Positions 1 through 9,341 of a stretch of DNA of 21,005 bases are shown here, one piece after another. Each line of letters starts with the position of its first letter. Position 1 is the stretch's first letter. This DNA comes from Actinomycetota bacterium. Its GTDB lineage: Bacteria; Actinomycetota; Humimicrobiia; Humimicrobiales; Humimicrobiaceae. Where the stretch lies: positions 1 to 21,005 of the forward strand of contig SOKC01000046.1 in NCBI GenBank assembly GCA_004376325.1. Direction: 5' to 3'. Both the position numbers and the translations under genes were made by a program. The notes under the pieces are model-generated. The model did no database searches. It saw nothing but the letters and a program-made list of their open reading frames with translations, and was not told the origin of the DNA.

Positions 1-22
1 AATATTAAAAGGAACTGATTAA

Positions 23-2488
23 ATGTTTGAAAGATTCACAGAGAGAGCAAGAAAAGTAGTGGTCAAGGCTCAGGATGAGGCTAGATTTTTAAAACAGAAC
101 TATATAGGTACCGAGCATATTCTCCTTGGCTTAATTGACGAAAAGGAAGGAATTGCTGCCAGGGTTTTTTATGAATTGAATATTACTTTTGAAGATATCA
201 GGTCGGCAGTAAAAGAGGTAGTTACTGAAGGGACTTCTGAATCTTACGAACATATTCCCTTTACTCCGAGAGCTAAGAAAGTTTTAGAATTATCTTTAAG
301 AGAAGCTCTTCAAATGGGGCATAATTATATAGGTACAGAGCATATACTGCTGGGGCTCTTAAGAGAAGGGGAAGGAGTGGCAGCAAGAGTTTTAAATAGC
401 ATGGGAATCACTCTGGATAATGTAAAGGAAAAAGTAAAGGAACTTCTAAGTAAGCAGCCTCATTATTTAGAACCAGAAAGAACCCTGTCCGGTAAAAGTC
501 AGAAAAAGGTGCTTAAGATGCTGCTGCAGTATGGAAGGGATTTAACTTTACTGGCTCAGGAGGGCAAACTTGATCCTTTGATTGGGAGAAGGAAAGAAAT
601 TGACAGAATAATTCAAATACTTTCCAGAAGAACCAAAAATAATCCTATTCTTATAGGAGACGCAGGAGTAGGAAAAACTGCAATTGTTGAAGGACTGGCG
701 CAATTCATCTGTTCAAAAAAGGTTCCTTCAAATCTTTCCGATAAGAAGATATTTACCCTTGATCTGGGGGCTTTAATTGCCGGTTCAAGATATAGGGGAG
801 ATTTTGAGGAAAGACTAAAAAAGGTGCTGGCTGAAATTAAGGATGACGGAGATATCATACTTTTTATTGATGAGGTTCATACTCTGGTGGGCGCTGGCGC
901 TGCTGAAGGCGCTATCGATGCTGCAAGTATCTTGAAGCCTATGCTGTCAAGGGGGGAAATTCAAACTATAGGTGCTACAACTGTTAATGAATATCGTAAG
1001 TATGTTGAAAAGGATAAAGCCCTGGAAAGAAGATTCCAGCCAATTTTCATAAATGAACCTACTGTATATGAAACTATTGAAATTTTAAGAGGGCTGAAAG
1101 GCAGATATGAATCTTTTCATGGACTTAATATAACTGAAGATGCCATAGTGTCAGCTGCAAAATTGTCCCACAGGTATATTAGTGACAGATTTCTGCCCGA
1201 TAAAGCTATTGACCTGATAGATGAGGCAGCATCCAGGGCCAGGGTAAGAACTCTTACAACTCCTCCTGATTTGAAGGAGCTGGAAGCAAATATTGAAAAA
1301 ATCGCAAGTGAAAAGAAGAAGGCTATAGGATCACAGGATTTTGAGAAAGCGGCGCAGATGCGTGATAAAGAGAAACAACTTATTAAGGAAAAAAGGGAAA
1401 TAGAAGAGGTTAAAATTAGAACCAAAAAAGTCGATAAGGAAGTAGTAGGTGAGAATGAAATAACAGAAATATTATCCAACTGGACCGGTATCCCGGTATA
1501 CAAACTAACTTCAAGTGAATCTTCTAAACTGCTTGGAATGGAAGACGAGCTTCACAAGAGGGTTATTGGTCAGGATGAAGCTATAAAAACAGTATCCAAA
1601 GCCATCAGGCGGTCACGTTCCGGTCTAAAAGACCCCAAAAGGCCGATCGGCTCTTTTATGTTTCTTGGACCTTCAGGTGTGGGAAAGACTGAACTTGCTA
1701 AAACAATAGCAGAATTCTTATTTGATAAAGAAGAAGCTTTGATACAGGTTGATATGTCTGAGTATATGGAAAAGCATTCCGTATCGAAACTGGTCGGTTC
1801 CCCTCCCGGATATGTGGGTTATGATGAAGGCGGACAGCTGACTGAAATGGTGAGAAGAAAACCATACAGTGTAATACTGCTGGATGAAATTGAAAAGGCG
1901 CATCCCGATGTTTTTAACATACTGTTGCAAATTTTTGAGGAAGGACGCCTTACCGATTCCCAGGGTAAGAGAGTGGATTTTAAAAATACGGTGATTGTAA
2001 TGACTTCTAATCTGGGAGCAAGGGAAATACAAAAAAGTACTCCAATGGGATTTAAGATAATAAATACCGAAGATCTTTCCTATGACGAAATAAAAGAAAA
2101 AGTGATGAGTGAACTAAAACAGGCTTTCAGACCTGAATTCTTGAACAGGGTTGATGAAGTAATAGTATTTCATAAATTACAAAAGCAGCAGGTTTACAAT
2201 ATTATGGATCTGATGATATCCAGGGTACAGCAACAGCTTGAACTTCAAGGGATTACAATAGAGCTTAAAAAAAACGCAAAGGAATTGTTACTGGAGAAAG
2301 GCTATGACTCTTCAATGGGCGCCAGACCTATGAGAAGGTGCATACAAAATCTGATAGAGGATCCTATTTCTGAAAAATTAATAAGCGGGGAGATAAAATC
2401 CGGGCAGAAGATTGAAGTAAGTGCCAAAGATAAGAAAATGCACTTTGATATTAAGAAACTGAACCGGAGCAGTGTATTAAAAGTTTGA
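23..2488 (+). CDS. clpC: ClpC-type AAA+ unfoldase (Clp protease ATPase subunit)
   Basis: Cytoplasmic Hsp100 unfoldase that feeds substrates to ClpP. Two N-domain repeats each contain NYIGTEHILLGL (about residues 26 and 101). The first AAA+ module has Walker A GDAGVGKT at 212-219 and a Walker B ending in IDE. A UVR-type middle segment (DFEKAAQMRDKEK, from 439) separates it from the second module, with Walker A GPSGVGKT from 549. An MGF tripeptide at 675-677 sits where ClpC proteins carry the ClpP-docking loop. The length of 821 residues is normal for ClpC, and the UVR segment separates it from ClpB and ClpA. The ATG follows an AAAGGA ribosome site. In Bacillus the gene ends a ctsR-mcsA-mcsB-clpC operon; what lies upstream is outside the window. 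disA follows 13 bases after the stop, so the two are probably cotranscribed. Confidence 0.97.
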   Translation: MFERFTERARKVVVKAQDEARFLKQNYIGTEHILLGLIDEKEGIAARVFYELNITFEDIRSAVKEVVTEGTSESYEHIPFTPRAKKVLELSLREALQMGHNYIGTEHILLGLLREGEGVAARVLNSMGITLDNVKEKVKELLSKQPHYLEPERTLSGKSQKKVLKMLLQYGRDLTLLAQEGKLDPLIGRRKEIDRIIQILSRRTKNNPILIGDAGVGKTAIVEGLAQFICSKKVPSNLSDKKIFTLDLGALIAGSRYRGDFEERLKKVLAEIKDDGDIILFIDEVHTLVGAGAAEGAIDAASILKPMLSRGEIQTIGATTVNEYRKYVEKDKALERRFQPIFINEPTVYETIEILRGLKGRYESFHGLNITEDAIVSAAKLSHRYISDRFLPDKAIDLIDEAASRARVRTLTTPPDLKELEANIEKIASEKKKAIGSQDFEKAAQMRDKEKQLIKEKREIEEVKIRTKKVDKEVVGENEITEILSNWTGIPVYKLTSSESSKLLGMEDELHKRVIGQDEAIKTVSKAIRRSRSGLKDPKRPIGSFMFLGPSGVGKTELAKTIAEFLFDKEEALIQVDMSEYMEKHSVSKLVGSPPGYVGYDEGGQLTEMVRRKPYSVILLDEIEKAHPDVFNILLQIFEEGRLTDSQGKRVDFKNTVIVMTSNLGAREIQKSTPMGFKIINTEDLSYDEIKEKVMSELKQAFRPEFLNRVDEVIVFHKLQKQQVYNIMDLMISRVQQQLELQGITIELKKNAKELLLEKGYDSSMGARPMRRCIQNLIEDPISEKLISGEIKSGQKIEVSAKDKKMHFDIKKLNRSSVLKV

Positions 2489-2501
2489 TTTTGCAGGACG
2501 A

Positions 2502-3611
2502 ATGAATAAAAAAAGTGGAGAATTATTACTAGATTGCTTGAAAAAAATAGCTCCCGGAACGGAGCTCAGGATGGGGATAGAATATATACTTCAGGGGAAA
2601 ACAGGCGGACTGATTGTTGTAGGAGATTCGGAAGAGGTATTGAAGCTGGTTAATGGAGGATTTTATATAGGGTGCAGTTTCTCACCAGCAAAATTCCATG
2701 AGCTTGCAAAAATGGATGGGGCTATTATATTGAGTTCTGACGGTAAGCGGATCTTATATGCCAATACCCAACTTTTTCCCAATCCAGACATTAAAACTTC
2801 TGAAACAGGTACAAGACACAGGACTGCAGAAAGAGTAGCAAAACAAACCAATACCCTGGTCATTTCTATTTCTATGAAAAGGGGTGTGGTTACCATATAT
2901 AAAGGTGATATAAAGTATATGCTTGAGGAATCAAGGGTAGTTCTATCCAAAGCAAATCAGGCATTACAAACACTTGAAAAGTACAAGGAAGGGCTGGATA
3001 AACTTACATTTAATTTAACCGTGAGAGAACTCGAAGATCTAGTAACACTTTTTGATGTAGCCGGCGTGCTTCAAAGATCAAGCATCGTACAGAGAACCGA
3101 AAAGGAAGTTAAAAAATATATATATGAGTTGGGAGTAGAAGGCAGGCTCTTAAACATGCAAGTTGAAGAATTAATGGCGAATATAGTGAATGATTCTTTG
3201 AATATTATAAGTGATTATGCGCATTCGGACATTGGCGCTGAGCCGTTTGAAGTGAAAGACAGGATAAATCTGCTAAGTGAAGAAGAGCTACTTGAGTTAA
3301 GCAACATTGTGAAAATTTTAGGTTATGATGTTGAAGGTAGTTTAAAGGAATTTAACATACATCCCAAAGGACTCAGGATTGTTTCTGAAGTTAGAAGACT
3401 TCCCCAATCAATTGTTACCAATTTAATTGATAAGTTTGGTAATTTAAAAAATATTCTAAATGCAAATGTGGATGAATTGTCTGAAGTTGCAGGAATGGGA
3501 AAAATTAGGGCCAGATCTTTATACGACAGGCTGAAAAAGTTTTCTGAATATTATTTATATAACGAACTGTATAATAAAAAAGGAGGAGTAACCCCAAAAA
3601 TTAAAATATAG
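2502..3611 (+). CDS. disA: DNA integrity scanning diadenylate cyclase DisA
   Basis: Makes cyclic di-AMP from two ATP and in Bacillus scans DNA for branched or damaged structures. The N-terminal DAC domain shows the catalytic DGA motif at 72-74 and the GTRHR motif at 103-107. A helical linker spans about 150-290. The C-terminal helix-hairpin-helix DNA-binding domain contains VAGMGKIRARSL near residues 330-345. The 369-residue length is close to Bacillus DisA. It starts 13 bases after clpC with a short AGGA ribosome site. In Bacillus radA lies between clpC and disA; here it is missing from this position. All key catalytic residues are present, so it should be active. Confidence 0.96.
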   Translation: MNKKSGELLLDCLKKIAPGTELRMGIEYILQGKTGGLIVVGDSEEVLKLVNGGFYIGCSFSPAKFHELAKMDGAIILSSDGKRILYANTQLFPNPDIKTSETGTRHRTAERVAKQTNTLVISISMKRGVVTIYKGDIKYMLEESRVVLSKANQALQTLEKYKEGLDKLTFNLTVRELEDLVTLFDVAGVLQRSSIVQRTEKEVKKYIYELGVEGRLLNMQVEELMANIVNDSLNIISDYAHSDIGAEPFEVKDRINLLSEEELLELSNIVKILGYDVEGSLKEFNIHPKGLRIVSEVRRLPQSIVTNLIDKFGNLKNILNANVDELSEVAGMGKIRARSLYDRLKKFSEYYLYNELYNKKGGVTPKIKI

Positions 3612-3695
3612 CATTTATTAGAATTATTTTAATTATTAAACTTATATATTCTACAGTTAGCAGGTTTTTCAAAAAAATAATAGTGATGATAATTT

Positions 3696-4406
3696 ATGAA
3701 TGTAGCGATAATTACAGCAGCCGGAAAGGGTACCAGGCTAAAAGGCAATATCAGCAAGCAGTTTGTGAACATCTATGGAAAACCAATATTAGCTCATACT
3801 ATTACTGCTTTTCAAAGATCTTCAAAAATAAAAGAAATATATGTTTCAATTCCCAAAGATTATCTGGAATCATGTCAAAAAAGTATAATTGAAAAGTATT
3901 CCTTAGATAAAGTAAAAAAATTAGTTATTGGCGGCAGCAGCCGGCAGGAATCTGTTTATAATGCTCTTATTGAGATACCTTCATCCACTAAATTAGTGTC
4001 TATTCATGATGGTGTAAGACCGCTTATCACCCCGGAAGAGATTGATCTTTTAATTAATACATTAATAAAGGAAAACAGAAAAGACCCTGGAGTGAAAGGT
4101 GTAATAATGGCAGAATCTGCGCGAGAAACTGTAAAAGTAATTGGTAAAGGTACTGTTGATAAGACTATTCCCAGGGGTACAGTCTGGCATGCCCAAACTC
4201 CACAGACTTTCTTTTACAAAAATATTTTAGAAGCTCATAATAAAGCCAGAGAGGATAATTTTATGGGCACAGATGACGCTTCGCTGATGGAAAGAATGAA
4301 TTGGAAGGTTAGTGTGGTAAGAGGCAGGCATGAGAATATAAAAATTACAACTCCCCTTGACTTATTTCTGGCAGAGCTTATTATGACCAGAAATGGCAGG
4401 AGATAA
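3696..4406 (+). CDS. ispD: 2-C-methyl-D-erythritol 4-phosphate cytidylyltransferase
   Basis: Third step of the MEP isoprenoid pathway: it joins MEP and CTP to give CDP-methylerythritol. The nucleotide-binding loop AAGKGTRLKG with a following SKQF is at residues 8-23. HDGVRP is at 104-109, TPQ at 168-170, and GTDDASLME from 191 with ENIKITTPLDL near the C-terminus are all typical of IspD. The 236 residues match the family. The preceding 84-base gap after disA is AT-rich and could hold a promoter, but no convincing -35/-10 pair was found. The ribosome site is weak. ispF follows after 43 bases, so both enzymes of this pathway stretch are made together as separate proteins, not as the IspDF fusion found in some bacteria. 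Confidence 0.95.
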   Translation: MNVAIITAAGKGTRLKGNISKQFVNIYGKPILAHTITAFQRSSKIKEIYVSIPKDYLESCQKSIIEKYSLDKVKKLVIGGSSRQESVYNALIEIPSSTKLVSIHDGVRPLITPEEIDLLINTLIKENRKDPGVKGVIMAESARETVKVIGKGTVDKTIPRGTVWHAQTPQTFFYKNILEAHNKAREDNFMGTDDASLMERMNWKVSVVRGRHENIKITTPLDLFLAELIMTRNGRR

Positions 4407-4449
4407 TTAATAAGATATAAAAAGTATAATGTAGAAAGATTAACCTTTT

Positions 4450-4923
4450 ATGAAAGTCGGATTAGGATTTGACGTTCATGCCTTTAAGGCTGGTAGGAAA
4501 TTAATAATCGGGGGTGTAAAAATAGACTATCCTGTAGGACTGGCAGGACATTCTGACGCTGATGTTTTGGTGCATGCCATAATGAATGCTATTTTAGGAG
4601 CATGTGGGCTGGGAGATATAGGAATTCATTTTCCGGACAGTGATGTGAAGTATAAGGATATATCCAGCCTGCTGCTGCTGGAAGAAGTTAGAAAAAAGAT
4701 GGAGGAAAAGGGTTTTGGCATTGTCAATATAGATTCAATTTTAATAATGCAGAAACCGAAAGTCTACCGGTACTTTCCAGAAATGAAAAAGAATATAGCT
4801 GAAGCTTTAAAAATAGATGATGATAAGGTAAATATAAAGGCAACAACCACAGAGGGTCTTGGATTTTGCGGAAGAGAGGAAGGAATTGCTGCAGAGTGTG
4901 TGGTCCTATTGGAATTAAAATAA
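4450..4923 (+). CDS. ispF: 2-C-methyl-D-erythritol 2,4-cyclodiphosphate synthase
   Basis: Fifth MEP-pathway enzyme, a zinc-dependent homotrimer that cyclises CDP-methylerythritol 2-phosphate with release of CMP. Metal ligands D8 and H10 (FDVHAF) and H42 (DVLVHAIMNA) are visible, with AGHSDAD just before. The C-terminal KATTTEGLGFCGREEGIAA segment supplies the nucleotide-binding Thr/Glu residues. At 157 residues it is full length. It lies between ispD (43 bases) and gltX (33 bases) in the same transcriptional direction. Nothing unusual is visible. Confidence 0.96.
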   Translation: MKVGLGFDVHAFKAGRKLIIGGVKIDYPVGLAGHSDADVLVHAIMNAILGACGLGDIGIHFPDSDVKYKDISSLLLLEEVRKKMEEKGFGIVNIDSILIMQKPKVYRYFPEMKKNIAEALKIDDDKVNIKATTTEGLGFCGREEGIAAECVVLLELK

Positions 4924-4956
4924 GATTTTATATAGAGAAGAATCACTGGAGTAAAA

Positions 4957-6438
4957 ATGATACCCAGGTTTAGATTTGCGCCATCTCCCACTGGAGGTTT
5001 GCATGTAGGGACAGCGAGAACTGCTCTGTTTAACTGGCTGGCTGCAAGGAGTATGGGCGGAAAATTAATTTTAAGAATTGAGGATACTGATATAAAAAGG
5101 TCCACTGCTGCCTATGAAAAATCCATAATAGAAGATTTGAGGTGGTTTGGTCTGGACTGGGATGAGTTCTACAGGCAGAGTGAGAGGATCGGGATATATC
5201 AGAGATTTGCCCGGAAGCTGCTGGATGAAAATAAAGCCTACAGATGTTTCTGCACCCCAGAGAGGCTGGAAAACCTTAAAAAGAGACAGTATGCTGAAGG
5301 TATGATGTCAAAATATGATAACCAGTGCAGGGAGCTGAGCGGCGAGGAGATTGAAAAGAATTTAAGACAGGGCAAGGAATTTGCCATAAGGTTTAAAGTA
5401 GAAGATGGCAAGGAAATCAAATTTTGTGATTTAATAAGAGGGGAGATAAGCTTCAGGTCTGAAGTCATTGGAGATTTTATAATTATTAAATCCAATGGCA
5501 CTCCTTCCTATAATTTTGCTGCAGTGGTAGATGACGGTGATATGAAAATTACCCATGTGCTGAGAGGTGAGGACCATATAACCAACACCGCAAGACAGAT
5601 TTTATTGTTTAAAAGTCTGGGTTCCAGCCCGCCTTCTTTTGCACATTTATCAATGATTCTTGGAAAAGACGGCTCGAAATTAAGTAAAAGACATGGAGCT
5701 ACCACTATTTCTCAGTTCAGGGAAGAAGGATACCTGGCTGAAGCTATTGGAAATTATCTTTCAATACTTTCATGGGCTCCAGGGGATGGCGAGGAAATAT
5801 TTGGTATCAGGGATATTGTGGGTAAATTTAAAATACCTGATATATCAAAAAGTCCGGCTATCTTTGATGTGGATAAGTTAAAATGGATAAATGGTATTTA
5901 TATCAGAAGAAAATCTACTGAAGAGCTGGCCAGGTTATGTATCCCTTATTTAATCAAGGAGAAGATAATAGATAAAAAAGATCTGGGAAATGAAAAGGTC
6001 ACCGGTAAAATTTTAAAAGGTGCCAGTGCATTCCGGGATAACCTGAAAGTTTTAAATGAATTTCCTCAGTATATAGAGGATTTTTTTGGAGAAAAAATTG
6101 CAGGTTACAGCAAAGACGCAGTTGAAATTTTAACACTGGATACATCTATAGTAGTTCTGCAGAATTTCCTGGGAAGGCTTGAAAGCGAACTTAGATCTTT
6201 TGACAATAATAAGGATGTAGATTTTAATGAAGAGAAGAGCAAAAACCTCATCAATATGATAGGGAAAAGCTTAAAAGAGTTAAAAATAAAAGGTAAATTT
6301 TTATATATGCCTATAAGGGCATCTATTACCGGAAAAACTCATGGTCCGGAACTGCCAATGGTTATCTCTATATTGGGTTTAAAAAATTGTATACAAAGGG
6401 TCAATCAGACATTAGAATATATAAAAAATAATAAATAA
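4957..6438 (+). CDS. gltX: Glutamyl-tRNA synthetase (class I)
   Basis: Charges tRNA-Glu with glutamate, and in many bacteria also tRNA-Gln for later amidation. The class I HIGH signature appears as LHVGTART in APSPTGGLHVGT at the N-terminus, and the KMSKS loop as KLSKR at 241-245, both normal variants for this enzyme. A CFC pair at 97-99 followed by YDNQC resembles the zinc-binding insertion of bacterial GluRS. The C-terminal anticodon-binding region is present, giving a normal 493 residues. The ATG is preceded by an ACTGGAG ribosome site. The gltX-cysE-cysS order matches Bacillus, but the 25-base gap to cysE leaves no room for a T-box leader between them. Confidence 0.96.
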   Translation: MIPRFRFAPSPTGGLHVGTARTALFNWLAARSMGGKLILRIEDTDIKRSTAAYEKSIIEDLRWFGLDWDEFYRQSERIGIYQRFARKLLDENKAYRCFCTPERLENLKKRQYAEGMMSKYDNQCRELSGEEIEKNLRQGKEFAIRFKVEDGKEIKFCDLIRGEISFRSEVIGDFIIIKSNGTPSYNFAAVVDDGDMKITHVLRGEDHITNTARQILLFKSLGSSPPSFAHLSMILGKDGSKLSKRHGATTISQFREEGYLAEAIGNYLSILSWAPGDGEEIFGIRDIVGKFKIPDISKSPAIFDVDKLKWINGIYIRRKSTEELARLCIPYLIKEKIIDKKDLGNEKVTGKILKGASAFRDNLKVLNEFPQYIEDFFGEKIAGYSKDAVEILTLDTSIVVLQNFLGRLESELRSFDNNKDVDFNEEKSKNLINMIGKSLKELKIKGKFLYMPIRASITGKTHGPELPMVISILGLKNCIQRVNQTLEYIKNNK

Positions 6439-6463
6439 TAAATTATGACCGATTGGACGAGTT

Positions 6464-7117
6464 ATGGGACTGATAGCTGAATTAAAAGACCTTGTAAAAT
6501 CTGCAAAAGAGAGAGATCCTGCTGCAGTAAGCACTCTTGAAATTTTGTTTACTTATTCCGGGGTGCATGCGGTTATAAATCATAGAATTGCTCACTGGCT
6601 TTACAAGCGGAGAGTACCTTTTATTCCTCGCTGGATATCCCAGTTCAGCAAATTTCTTACCGGGATTGAGATTCATCCTGGAGCAAAAATTGGCAAGGGG
6701 TTCTTTATAGACCATGGTATGGGAGTAGTAATAGGAGAAACTTCAGAAATTGGTGACAATGTTACCTTATATCAGGGAGTAACCCTGGGTGGAACCGGCA
6801 AAGAAAAGGGAAAGCGCCACCCTACAGTTGGAAATAATGTGGTTATATCCGCAGGAGCAAAAGTACTGGGTTCAATTGAAGTTGGAAATGATGTAATTAT
6901 CGGAGCAGGAGCGGTAGTTATAAATTCTGTCCCTGACAGGTGCACAGTGGTAGGTGTCCCGGGAAGGATTGTAAGAGTTGGAGGGGAAAAGGTACTTTCA
7001 GATGAGTTTCACAGAATGAATTTACCCGACCCTGTAAGCGAGATTTTAAGTGACTGCTGCGCCAGGATAGATTTTCTGGAAAAGGAATTAAAAAAGATTA
7101 AAAAAGAAAAAAAGTAA
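6464..7117 (+). CDS. cysE: Serine O-acetyltransferase
   Basis: First step of cysteine synthesis: acetyl-CoA plus L-serine gives O-acetylserine. An N-terminal helical region (about 1-65) precedes a left-handed beta-helix of hexapeptide repeats. IEIHPGAKIGKG, then the catalytic DH at 83-84, VIGETSEIGDNV and VTLGGTGK are classic CysE signatures. The Asp that pairs with this His in the E. coli enzyme is Glu69 here (IEIHP), which I recall as common in Bacillota-type CysE. The 217-residue length fits the short Bacillus-type enzyme, not the longer E. coli form. It lies between gltX and cysS, linking cysteine supply to its tRNA synthetase. Confidence 0.95.
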   Translation: MGLIAELKDLVKSAKERDPAAVSTLEILFTYSGVHAVINHRIAHWLYKRRVPFIPRWISQFSKFLTGIEIHPGAKIGKGFFIDHGMGVVIGETSEIGDNVTLYQGVTLGGTGKEKGKRHPTVGNNVVISAGAKVLGSIEVGNDVIIGAGAVVINSVPDRCTVVGVPGRIVRVGGEKVLSDEFHRMNLPDPVSEILSDCCARIDFLEKELKKIKKEKK

Positions 7118-7197
7118 TGTCTGCAGCTGGATAATCCCGTCCGCACCGGTTTTAAATAATTAAAATCAATGGTAATCTGTATGCCAGGAGGATACTG

Positions 7198-8700
7198 GTG
7201 AGTTTAAAGGTATATAATACTTTGCACCGTAAAAAAGAATTATTCGAACCGATAGAAAAAGGCAAAGTCAGGATGTATGTTTGTGGTCCTACGGTTTATA
7301 ACTATATATCTATCGGTAATTCCAGACCAATTGTTGTCTTCAATATGGTCAGAAATTATCTGCAGTTTTCAGGTTATAAGGTGGAATACATCCATAATAT
7401 TACAGATATTGAGGATAAGATAATAAAAAAGGCGGATGATGAGAAAGTAGATTATAAAGTCATAACCACCAGATACATCAAAGCCTTCCTGAAGGATGTT
7501 AAAAATCTTGAAGTGGGCGGATTCAGCAAGATGCCTCTGGCAACAGAAATGATTGCAGAGATAATAGATATTATAAAAAAGATCATTGAAAATGGTTATG
7601 GTTATGTAGTGGATGGCAATGTTTATTTTGAAGTCAGTAAATTCCCGGCCTACGGAAAACTCTCAGGGCAGGATATCAACGAGATGAAGGATACCGGGGA
7701 TAATGGTTTTGAAAAAAGAAATAAAATTGATTTTGCCCTATGGAAGAAAGCCAGGGAAGGTGAACCCTCCTGGGGCAGTCCCTGGGGCAGGGGAAGGCCG
7801 GGCTGGCATATTGAATGTTCTGCAATGTCAACTACTCTACTGGATCGGAATATTGATATCCACGGCGGGGGAATAGACTTGATATTTCCACACCATGAAA
7901 ATGAAATTGCACAATCTGAAGCTGCTTTTCCCGGGGAAGGGGATTTTGTCAGGTACTGGATGCATAATGGCATGATTGAGGTAAAGTCAGGAAAAATGTC
8001 AAAGTCGCTGGGGCTTAAAAAAAATTGGATTTTAAAAAATCTGCTTAAGAGTTATTCTCCTGATACAATAAAAATGTACATGCTTTCCACGCATTACAGG
8101 AGTCCTCTGGAATTCAGCATGGAAAAGCTGGACGAGGCAGGCAGAGCTCTGGAAAAGATTACCAATACCCTTAAGAATATCAAATTTTTAATAGAGCAGA
8201 AAGAGGATTTATTCGGCGGGGAAACCAGGGGGGAAGCTGACATACAGGTTATATCCAGGCTGGATACCTTTACCATAGAGTTTGAAGTTAATTTTAAGAA
8301 TTCTATGGATGATGACTTTAATTCTGCCAGAGCAATCGGAGATATATTTGAATTCATAAAAAATATAAATAACATTATACAAAAACCGGATTTTAAAATT
8401 AATGACTCTTTAAAAGGAAGTCTGAGCAGCGCCTGCATAAAGATAAAAGAGCTGGGTCTGGTCCTTGGATTAAATTTTATAAAGGAAGTTTCAAGAATAT
8501 CGGAAAATATAGAAGCAAGAATAGAAATAACAAAAGAAGAAATAGAAAAACTGATAAAGGAAAGGGAGACTGCCAGGAAGAATAAAGATTATAAGAAAGC
8601 TGATGAGATCAGGAATTATCTGCACAGCAAGGGTATTATACTGGAAGACAGAAAAGAAGGCACCATCTGGAAACTGAAGGATAATAGAAATGGGAAGTAA
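7198..8700 (+). CDS. cysS: Cysteinyl-tRNA synthetase with altered HIGH motif
   Basis: Charges tRNA-Cys with cysteine. MYVCGPTVYNY (zinc ligand C29), WHIECSAMS, FPHHENEIAQSE and the KMSKS loop at 266-270 identify the family, and 500 residues is a normal length with a C-terminal tRNA-binding tail. The start is GTG at 7198, placed by a strong AGGAGG ribosome site a few bases upstream; no ATG fits better. The oddity is the first class I signature: residues 38-41 read SIGN where related enzymes have HIGN, so the first His of HIGH is a Ser (codon TCT at 7309-7311). Everything else looks intact, so the enzyme is probably functional, but this should be verified. Confidence 0.94.
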   Translation: MSLKVYNTLHRKKELFEPIEKGKVRMYVCGPTVYNYISIGNSRPIVVFNMVRNYLQFSGYKVEYIHNITDIEDKIIKKADDEKVDYKVITTRYIKAFLKDVKNLEVGGFSKMPLATEMIAEIIDIIKKIIENGYGYVVDGNVYFEVSKFPAYGKLSGQDINEMKDTGDNGFEKRNKIDFALWKKAREGEPSWGSPWGRGRPGWHIECSAMSTTLLDRNIDIHGGGIDLIFPHHENEIAQSEAAFPGEGDFVRYWMHNGMIEVKSGKMSKSLGLKKNWILKNLLKSYSPDTIKMYMLSTHYRSPLEFSMEKLDEAGRALEKITNTLKNIKFLIEQKEDLFGGETRGEADIQVISRLDTFTIEFEVNFKNSMDDDFNSARAIGDIFEFIKNINNIIQKPDFKINDSLKGSLSSACIKIKELGLVLGLNFIKEVSRISENIEARIEITKEEIEKLIKERETARKNKDYKKADEIRNYLHSKGIILEDRKEGTIWKLKDNRNGK

Positions 8701-8798
8701 ATTACAGTCAGATATAGAGAGAAGAGCTATGCAATTTGATTGATTGCGATTGGTATCCAGGCTATGATATTATAATTTATATAAGGTACAGGAGCAAA

Positions 8799-9335
8799 TT
8801 GAGAGAGAAAATTGATACTAAAGATTTAGTAATAGTAGATGGACATAATTTTATATTTAATTTTTTCAAGGCTGACAAATTGAGCAGTGAAAATTTAATG
8901 TATCTAAGGGGAAAACTAATAGCGGATCTTACCTGGTATAAAAATCAGAAAAATTGCGATATGGTTGTTGTTTTTGATGCCAGAAATAGCGATAATCCAA
9001 GTAGGAGTATCCAGATTGTTGATGATATAAAGGTTATTTATTCAAGAAAAAATGAAACTGCTGATGACGTTATTGAAGAACTGGCAGGTAAGGAAACCGG
9101 GTACAGGAGAATATTTGTGGTTACATCTGATTACATGCAGCAGAAAGTGATTTTCAGGAAAAATATTTACAGGAAATCAAGCAGAGAATTTAGTCTGGAG
9201 ATTAAAGATTTAAAGAATAAAATAAGGGAAAAAATAGACCGCTCTAAAAAAGATTCTGATAAGGTGTTTTTTTCTTTTGAAAACAGGCTGAGTGGAAAGG
9301 CAAGAAAGAGGTTTTTAGAACTGCGTAAAAAGTAA
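8799..9335 (+). CDS. rae1: NYN-domain ribonuclease of the Rae1/YacP family
   Basis: Predicted PIN-like (NYN) endoribonuclease. Bacillus Rae1 cleaves certain mRNAs on the ribosome. The start chosen is TTG at 8799, preceded by AGGAG four bases upstream; it gives a 178-residue protein close to the family length. A longer in-frame TTG at 8736 would add 21 poorly family-like residues. Using the 8799 start, acidic candidates for the metal site are D14 (VDGHNFIF), D60 (VVFDARNSD), D89-D90 (TADDVIEEL) and D111 (VTSDYMQQ), as in YacP. In Bacillus mrnC and rlmB separate it from cysS; here it directly follows cysS after 98 bases. The next gene starts 6 bases after its stop. Confidence 0.85.
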   Translation: MREKIDTKDLVIVDGHNFIFNFFKADKLSSENLMYLRGKLIADLTWYKNQKNCDMVVVFDARNSDNPSRSIQIVDDIKVIYSRKNETADDVIEELAGKETGYRRIFVVTSDYMQQKVIFRKNIYRKSSREFSLEIKDLKNKIREKIDRSKKDSDKVFFSFENRLSGKARKRFLELRKK

Positions 9336-9341
9336 AATTAA

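Noticed and set aside
613..858. Antisense open frames inside clpC (also at 1117-1503 and 1718-2032) and similar ones in gltX, cysS, accC, bioY and etfB
   Set aside because: They are shadows of well-supported genes, with no recognisable domains.
3612..3695. Promoter in the AT-rich gap between disA and ispD
   Set aside because: TATATT-like boxes are present, but no -35 at suitable spacing; in such AT-rich DNA this is expected by chance.
3683..3892. Open frame of 69 codons overlapping the start of ispD
   Set aside because: It is a different reading frame of ispD with no family-like content; the IspD frame carries all catalytic motifs.
7118..7197. Terminator or T-box leader between cysE and cysS
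   Set aside because: The 80-base gap is too short for a T-box and CCGCACCGGTTTT makes no convincing stem.
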